Assembly (NCBI GenBank): GCA_964552395.1
Contig: CAZKGM010000002.1
Span: forward strand, 62,001-126,000
Direction of reading: 5' to 3'
DNA length: 64,000 nucleotides
Source: JAJDNH01 sp964552395
GTDB lineage: Bacteria > Acidobacteriota > Thermoanaerobaculia > Thermoanaerobaculales > Sulfomarinibacteraceae
A program made the translations under genes and the position numbers. The notes under the pieces were generated by a model. The model worked only from the letters and a program-made list of their open reading frames with translations, was not told where the DNA came from and ran no database searches. Below are positions 59,454 through 64,000 of the stretch, piece by piece. Positions within the stretch are counted from its first letter, which is position 1. Each line of letters begins with the position of its first letter.

Positions 59454-60011
59454 CTACACGAGGCGCTTCGGGGGAGGTAGCAACTGGGCCGGCAATCCCG
59501 GCCAGAGCGCGGCGCCGAGGTCCTCAGCGAGGCGTCGGAGTCGCCGCTCGAGTGCCTGGAGGGCCATCTCCCGGCTGACGGTGACGAGCAGGGCGCCGGC
59601 CAGGAAGACCGAGATCGCCGCCGGCGCTCCACGGCTCCAACCACCGGCGAACCCCGCGGCCGCGCTGAGAGCAAGTACCCCCGCGAACCCGGCGGCGTGA
59701 GCATTGTGAAGCTGTCGCGGCACACAGTGAAGATCGAGCCTTGCGACACCGTCCACAACACCGAGACTCAGCTTGACCGCGTCCTCGACATCTCGACGGA
59801 TCAGGCCATATACGGAGGTCGGGTAGGCTAGTCTCAGCGCCCAGCTGCCCGGCATGAGCAGATTCCCCTCGACGTGCACCATGCGCAGGGTCTCGCCGAC
59901 AGTGTGGTCCGCTGCCGCTGGGTAATGCGGGACGAGGACACGGTAACTGACCGACAGGGGAAACCTGGGCAGGACTCGGGCCGCGTCCGGGATGAGATCG
60001 ATGAGTCTCAC
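59454..60011 (-). CDS. Membrane protein of unknown function (two C-terminal TM segments)
   Basis: 185 residues from GTG 60011. The soluble N-terminal part is beta-rich (SVSYRVLVPHYPAAADHT, RMVHVEGNLLMPG); two TM helices follow (GFAGVLALSAAAGFAGGW and AAISVFLAGALLVTVS). It ends in a basic, proline-rich tail. Longer starts exist (TTG 60059, ATG 60032), but GTG 60011 lies 6 nt after TACCCT, matching the leaderless pattern. No family recognised. Confidence 0.55.
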   Translation of the reverse strand: MRLIDLIPDAARVLPRFPLSVSYRVLVPHYPAAADHTVGETLRMVHVEGNLLMPGSWALRLAYPTSVYGLIRRDVEDAVKLSLGVVDGVARLDLHCVPRQLHNAHAAGFAGVLALSAAAGFAGGWSRGAPAAISVFLAGALLVTVSREMALQALERRLRRLAEDLGAALWPGLPAQLLPPPKRLV

Positions 60012-60017
60012 CGACCA

Positions 60018-60023
60018 AGGGTA
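60018..60023 (-). promoter_or_regulatory. Leaderless -10 element of the 59454-60011 gene
   Basis: Minus-strand TACCCT preceded by GTG, then TGGTCG and GTG 60011. It is a weaker match than the others, as TACCCT has only TA and final T conserved plus one. Confidence 0.4.
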
Positions 60024-60082
60024 CACCGACATCCACGCCGGTCCCGCAGCAGCGTGCAAACGCGAATGGATGTAGAGCAGCG

Positions 60083-60120
60083 GGTATACTGACCGGCAAC
60101 GTCGGCGTCCCGTCTGCGGG
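60083..60120 (+). promoter_or_regulatory. Promoter and 5' hairpin of the thioesterase gene
   Basis: TATACT at 60083-60088 preceded by GG gives a leader of about 54 nt. GTCCCG (60105-60110) and CGGGAC (60115-60120) form a hairpin with a TCTG loop. A GAGGAGGAAG ribosome site follows, so this transcript is leadered. Confidence 0.5.
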
Positions 60121-60148
60121 ACCCGGCGCCGCTGATCGAGGAGGAAGC

Positions 60149-60556
60149 ATGGGACTGCAGATCCGCGAGCCTGCCATCAGGGTGCTCATGATGCCGAGGG
60201 ACACCAACCCGTCGGGGACTATCTTCGGAGGGGTCATCCTGTCCTACATCGACCAGGCGGGGGCGGAAGAGGCCAAACGACACGGCCCGGAGCGAGTCGT
60301 TACGGTTGCAATGAAAGAAGTCGTCTTCCGCGAACCGGTCTTTGTCGGCGACCTCGTCTCCTTCTTTACGACACTCCTGCGCGTGGGCCGTACATCGGTG
60401 ACGGTTCGGGTCTCGGTCCGAGCGGCACGCCGGTGGGATCGGGGAGAGATCGTCGAGGTCACCGGCGCTGAGATCACCTATGTCAACGTCGATTCCCAGA
60501 ACAGGCCGGTGCAGATTTCCTCGGAACAAGGCTTGTCGCGGACTCAGGACGAGTAG
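60149..60556 (+). CDS. Acyl-CoA thioesterase (hotdog fold, YciA-like)
   Basis: 135 residues. Hydrolyses acyl-CoA esters. The motif RVLMMPRDTNPSGTIFGGVILSYIDQAGAEEA contains the family's N/D and helix residues, and MKEVVFREPVFVGDLVSFFTTLLRVGRTS is the second conserved block. A strong GAGGAGGAAG site precedes the ATG. Chain-length preference is unknown. The stop is 3 bp before the next gene. Confidence 0.9.
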   Translation: MGLQIREPAIRVLMMPRDTNPSGTIFGGVILSYIDQAGAEEAKRHGPERVVTVAMKEVVFREPVFVGDLVSFFTTLLRVGRTSVTVRVSVRAARRWDRGEIVEVTGAEITYVNVDSQNRPVQISSEQGLSRTQDE

Positions 60557-60559
60557 CGG

Positions 60560-61651
60560 GTGGCAGCCACACGAGCAGCAGTTGGATTGCTCCTGGAGCG
60601 AGCACGGGCGGCCGGTCTTGCCCCAGGTGCGGTGGCTGCGTGGGGAAGCGGGGAGGCGTTCCCCCAGATCGTGGCGCGCGGCGCTGCGATCGAGGTTCCG
60701 GAGGTGGTTCCTGCTGCCGCCGACACGATCTACGACCTCGCCTCACTGACCAAGCCTCTCTGCACGACGACGCTGGTGCTGCTGGCCGTGCGGGAGGGGA
60801 AGCTGGCACTGGACACTCGGGTTCGCGATCTCCTGCCGATCGCTGGTGACAAGCCGGCCGGTGAACTCACCGTCCAAGAGCTCGCAACGCACACGTCCGG
60901 CCTACCGGGTTGGGCACCGCTATATGTCTTGGCAGAGGGAGACCGCGACCGCGCGCTGGAAGCTCTCCTCGAGATTCCTCTTGCCGCCCCTCCGGGCGCG
61001 CAGATCGTTTACTCCTGCCCGGGTTTCATCCTGCTCGGCTTCCTGCTTGAGGCCGCTTTCGGCCAGTCGATCCTCGACTGCTTCCATCAACGGATCGCAC
61101 AGCCGCTGGGCCTTAATGCAGGCTTTGCGCCGTCTCCAGCCGATCTCCGGATCGCTGGTGGAGCCCAAAGACCGACTGCAGAGGCAACACTGCTCAACGA
61201 ACTTGGCCTGGGCCACGCCACTCGGTGGCTGCCTGCCACCGGAGCCGGGATACCGGACGATGGCAACTGCCGCTTCCTCGGGGGAGCGGCTGGAAACTCC
61301 GGACTGTTTGCGGATGCTGCGAGCTCCTTCTCCCTGGCTGCCCAGTACCTCAAGGGCGTCAGCTGCCTGCTTGAGCCCGAAGAGATCGTGCTCGCCACAC
61401 GCAACTACACACCCGGGCAGGAGCAATCCAGGGGACTGGGTTGGCAGCTTGCGGCGTCTCCGGGTTGCTCGGCCGGCCCCGCGCTTCCACCAGGTGCCTT
61501 TGGTCACACGGGCTTTACCGGCACCTCGATCTGGGTGGATCCGGAGCAGGGGAGAATCATGATCCTGCTCACGAACCGGAACCATCCGAGCCACCGCGGT
61601 AGCGACCTGCATCCCCTGCGCCGCTGCTTCCACTCCCTGATCAACAGGTAG
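60560..61651 (+). CDS. Beta-lactamase-family serine hydrolase (class C-like/esterase)
   Basis: 363 residues from GTG 60560. The SxxK motif is S and K in DLASLTKPLCT (residues about 72-76). The YxN position reads YSCPGF, so N is replaced by C. The third motif is HTGFTG. No signal peptide is seen, which favours a cytoplasmic esterase or peptidase over a secreted beta-lactamase or a penicillin-binding protein. It lies directly after the thioesterase gene. Confidence 0.85.
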   Translation: MAATRAAVGLLLERARAAGLAPGAVAAWGSGEAFPQIVARGAAIEVPEVVPAAADTIYDLASLTKPLCTTTLVLLAVREGKLALDTRVRDLLPIAGDKPAGELTVQELATHTSGLPGWAPLYVLAEGDRDRALEALLEIPLAAPPGAQIVYSCPGFILLGFLLEAAFGQSILDCFHQRIAQPLGLNAGFAPSPADLRIAGGAQRPTAEATLLNELGLGHATRWLPATGAGIPDDGNCRFLGGAAGNSGLFADAASSFSLAAQYLKGVSCLLEPEEIVLATRNYTPGQEQSRGLGWQLAASPGCSAGPALPPGAFGHTGFTGTSIWVDPEQGRIMILLTNRNHPSHRGSDLHPLRRCFHSLINR

Positions 61652-61829
61652 TCCCGTGGGTGCTCGGCGCGGCACGGCAGGAGGCTCCTCCCGTAGCTGG
61701 CCGGCGCGTCCCGAGGCCCACATCCCGGCAGCGTCGAGATGATGATGAGAGCGTGAAGAGGCGAGAGGCGCTACGACCAGAACAGGATGTTCTTGCCCTG
61801 CTCAGCGCCTTGGTGGTTCACAGCGGGGG

Positions 61830-64000
61830 TCACGTTCTGAGAGTCGTCAGCCGGTTAGCAGCGAAGAGAGCTGCCAGGATCGGCGGGAGCCAGGCTCCCA
61901 AGACTGGCGGAAGGAGGTTGGCCTCACCCATCTTCCCGGCCACGGCAACGAGCAGGAAGTAGGCGATACCAAGTCCGAGTGCCAGCGCCACCCCCTGCAT
62001 CGAGCTCAGACGACGACCTCCTGACCGGTTGAGCCCAAACGGCAATGCAAGTAGGACCATGACGAATGCCGACAGGGGGTAGGTCAGCTTCTGTTGGAGG
62101 CGCACGATGAGCTGAACCGGGCGGTAGCCCGATGCCGCCAGCTCATGGATGTACCTTCTCAGGTCGCGGAATGACATCTGTGACGGCGACTGGTACTTGT
62201 GCGCGAAGTAGCTGGGAGACTCGGGGACATCAAGCTCCATCGGCCGCGTGATGCGACGGAACTCGTCGGTGCCGTCGGGGTAGATTTGTCGGAACCACCC
62301 CGAGTCAGCCATCCAGCTCCCGTTCGTATAAAGTGCCCGATCTGCGAAGAGCTGGAGCCTCAAGGCTCCACTCTCGTCGAAGCGGAACGAAGTGAAGCGG
62401 ATCAAGGTCGAGGTCTTGGGGTCGAAGCGGAGGAAGTTGTAAAGGGTCATTCCGTCACGCGAAAACAGCCACTGCCGATCCGCTGTAGCATACGAGCGCG
62501 CCGTTTCCCGACCCATGATCCGATCGAGCAAGTGCTGAGCCTTGCGGTTGGCCCTGGGCACCACGGATTCTTCCAGGGCCCCAAGGCCGATCGCACAGGC
62601 CAAGGCAACGAGCAAGATCGGCACGACGACCCGGTACAACGAGATGCCTCCCGCTTTCAACGAGGTGAGCTCGAGGTTTCTCTCGAGCAGCGTCAGCACA
62701 ATCAGGACGCCGATCAGGATGGCAAACGGGGTGACATCGAGCGCAACCTGGGGAATCAGGTTCCAGTAGTACGCCAGGAAGATCCCGAACGAAGCCTTGT
62801 GTTTGGCAATCTCGTCGATCTTGTCCGCGAGGTCCACGATGATATAAAGCGCCGCTGTACTGCCCAGCACAAGCGCGAGAGGGGCCAGCAGACGCGTTGT
62901 CAGGTACCGGTCCAGAAGGGTCGGAAAGGTCGGTTTGGGCCGACGTCTCTGCAATGCCATCGGGATCGAGCCCGTGAGCGGCACCGGCGCCCGTCCTATC
63001 CTTCCCTCTGAATCGGCTCCTCGCCGGCGACCCCATCCCCGCCCCAGGACTCGTGAGAAAACGCCCACACCGCGACGCTTCTCTCCCAGCCAGCGAGCCA
63101 TCCCTCGCATCAGGTACAGTGCCACTGCAACTAGGACCAGGTTGGGAGCCCACACTCCAAGCCACGGAGGGATACGACCTTCTCGTGCCACGACCTCGCC
63201 GTTATTCAGCATGATGTAGTAGACGAGGATTACCCCGACAGACAGCAGAAAGCCGCGACCACGGCCTCCTGACCTGGTACCGATCCCCAGAGGAAGGGCG
63301 ATAAACGCAAACGCGATGCAGGCCGCCGGGATTGCTAGCCGCTTGTGGAGCTCGACGAGGGCCAGACGCCGCTCCGTTGGACTCACCTTTGTCTCGGCGT
63401 CCGGGATCGACTGGCCCAACAGCCACGGAAGCCCGGCCATGTGAAGGAGGCTCGGGGTCCCGCGCTCGCGCATCCCGAGCGAGTAGCTCACCGAGCCGGG
63501 CTCCTTCGGAAACAGCTTGTGAAGCTGTGTGCGGTTGACGTTTACACGGTAAGTCTCCGGTTTCGCAGGGTTGAACTCATGGGTCACAACGTCCTCGAGT
63601 CGGAGCCACGGCTCACCGGTAGGGGAGCCCGCCTCTCCATTCTTCTCGGTTTCCGACGGCACCTCGCTTACCAGCCGTCCGCGCCGGGCAACGACGAGGC
63701 GGTCCTCGCCGCCTTGGGAACGGTCGTAGAGGATAACCCCACGCCAGTACCCGGTGTCTGGGTCGATATCCCGGACATATAGCAACAGGTTCGGAAACCC
63801 CTCGTAGAAAACTCGAGGCTCGATCTGTCCGATCACTTTCGCCGAGGAGAAGAGCCGCACCTTGAGCTCCCTGAGCTCTCGGTTCGCACGCGGCATGACC
63901 ATGGTCGTCAGGTAGCCGTTCAATCCTGCCAGCACGATCCCGAGCGCCACAATCGAGCGCAGCATGCGTCCCACCGAAACGCCGCCAGCCTGCAGCGCAA
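61830..64000 (-). CDS. Fused LptF-LptG LPS-export permease (5' end beyond window)
   Basis: At least 722 residues; the frame continues past 63974 to the edge with ALQAGGVS-type LptF sequence, so the GTG at 63974 is internal. The N-terminal part is the end of LptF TM1-3, its periplasmic beta-jellyroll (about residues 60-210) and TM4-6 (HKRLAIPAACIAFAFIALPLG). A linker of about 40 residues (RRRGADSEGRIGRAPVP) leads to a complete LptG: LLDRYLTTRLLAPLALVL, TLLERNLELTSLKAGGISLYRVVVPIL, jellyroll, and a C-terminal TM4-6 (LQQKLTYPLSAFVMVLLALPFGL). LptFG with LptB extracts LPS from the inner membrane. Confidence 0.88.
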   Translation of the reverse strand, partial: ALQAGGVSVGRMLRSIVALGIVLAGLNGYLTTMVMPRANRELRELKVRLFSSAKVIGQIEPRVFYEGFPNLLLYVRDIDPDTGYWRGVILYDRSQGGEDRLVVARRGRLVSEVPSETEKNGEAGSPTGEPWLRLEDVVTHEFNPAKPETYRVNVNRTQLHKLFPKEPGSVSYSLGMRERGTPSLLHMAGLPWLLGQSIPDAETKVSPTERRLALVELHKRLAIPAACIAFAFIALPLGIGTRSGGRGRGFLLSVGVILVYYIMLNNGEVVAREGRIPPWLGVWAPNLVLVAVALYLMRGMARWLGEKRRGVGVFSRVLGRGWGRRRGADSEGRIGRAPVPLTGSIPMALQRRRPKPTFPTLLDRYLTTRLLAPLALVLGSTAALYIIVDLADKIDEIAKHKASFGIFLAYYWNLIPQVALDVTPFAILIGVLIVLTLLERNLELTSLKAGGISLYRVVVPILLVALACAIGLGALEESVVPRANRKAQHLLDRIMGRETARSYATADRQWLFSRDGMTLYNFLRFDPKTSTLIRFTSFRFDESGALRLQLFADRALYTNGSWMADSGWFRQIYPDGTDEFRRITRPMELDVPESPSYFAHKYQSPSQMSFRDLRRYIHELAASGYRPVQLIVRLQQKLTYPLSAFVMVLLALPFGLNRSGGRRLSSMQGVALALGLGIAYFLLVAVAGKMGEANLLPPVLGAWLPPILAALFAANRLTTLRT

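Noticed and set aside
1..64000. tRNA, rRNA, CRISPR, insertion sequence or prophage
   Set aside because: I looked in the intergenic gaps and saw no cloverleaf, spaced direct repeats, transposase or phage gene; a tRNAscan or CRISPR search would settle it.

Overview
This window looks like chromosome from a GC-rich, didermic, free-living bacterium. A BamA/Skp/LpxD/FabZ/LpxA block and an LptF/LptG-type permease show an LPS-bearing outer membrane. The mix of a Wsp-like chemosensory operon, a subtilase with C-terminal SLH-like repeats, DUF2298/Agl23-type membrane proteins and a cyclic-2,3-diphosphoglycerate-synthetase-like GTPase would suit Acidobacteriota (for example Thermoanaerobaculia) or a related lineage; this placement is inference. 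I saw no insertion sequence, prophage, CRISPR array, rRNA or tRNA.

Layout. 1-4390 (+): 3' part of bamA, then skp, lpxD, fabZ and lpxA with stop/start overlaps. 4358-7506 (-): hybrid histidine kinase followed by a sirtuin. 7542-9761 (+): two small envelope proteins and queA. 9783-10841 (-): htpX and an upstream 52-residue membrane protein. 11182-15249 (+): five tightly packed genes encoding an SPFH/zinc-ribbon protein, three further zinc-ribbon proteins (two of them membrane-anchored paralogues) and a helical protein; this is the strongest candidate for an undescribed system. 15334-17912 (+): two secreted proteins, one FecR-like. 17957-21823 (-): recD2 and a GMC oxidoreductase. 21939-26516 (+): redox-dead TlpA-like protein, M23 peptidase, GHMP kinase, dynamin-like GTPase. 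26482-27702 (-): ispG. 27945-37770 (+): LpdD-like protein, then a DUF2298 / Agl23-NHL / GT2 / amidinohydrolase / geranylgeranyl-reductase-like / secreted beta-helix run. 37634-40968 (-): methyltransferase and the SLH-like subtilase. 41094-46639 (+): RNase D, HAD phosphatase, cDPG synthetase behind a structured leader, and a second hybrid kinase. 46932-55184 (+): Wsp-like operon (CheW, CheW-like, MCP, CheA-REC, CheB, REC-GGDEF, CheR-TPR). 55203-56491 (-): SDR and DEDD exonuclease. 56556-59448 (+): unknown protein, CDF transporter, ScpA, ScpB. 59454-60011 (-): membrane protein. 60149-61651 (+): thioesterase and serine hydrolase. 61830-64000 (-): fused LptF-LptG, cut by the window edge.

A recurring theme is promoter placement. 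At fourteen sites a TAnnnT -10 hexamer lies exactly 6-7 nt before an ATG or GTG, so the mRNA would start on the start codon (leaderless transcription). Eleven of these starts belong to normal genes and fix their N-termini. Three open very short ORFs just upstream of a downstream gene (27848, 43141, 58105), which suggests leader-peptide or coupling control. Genes inside operons instead use GTGA/ATGA overlaps or clear Shine-Dalgarno sites.
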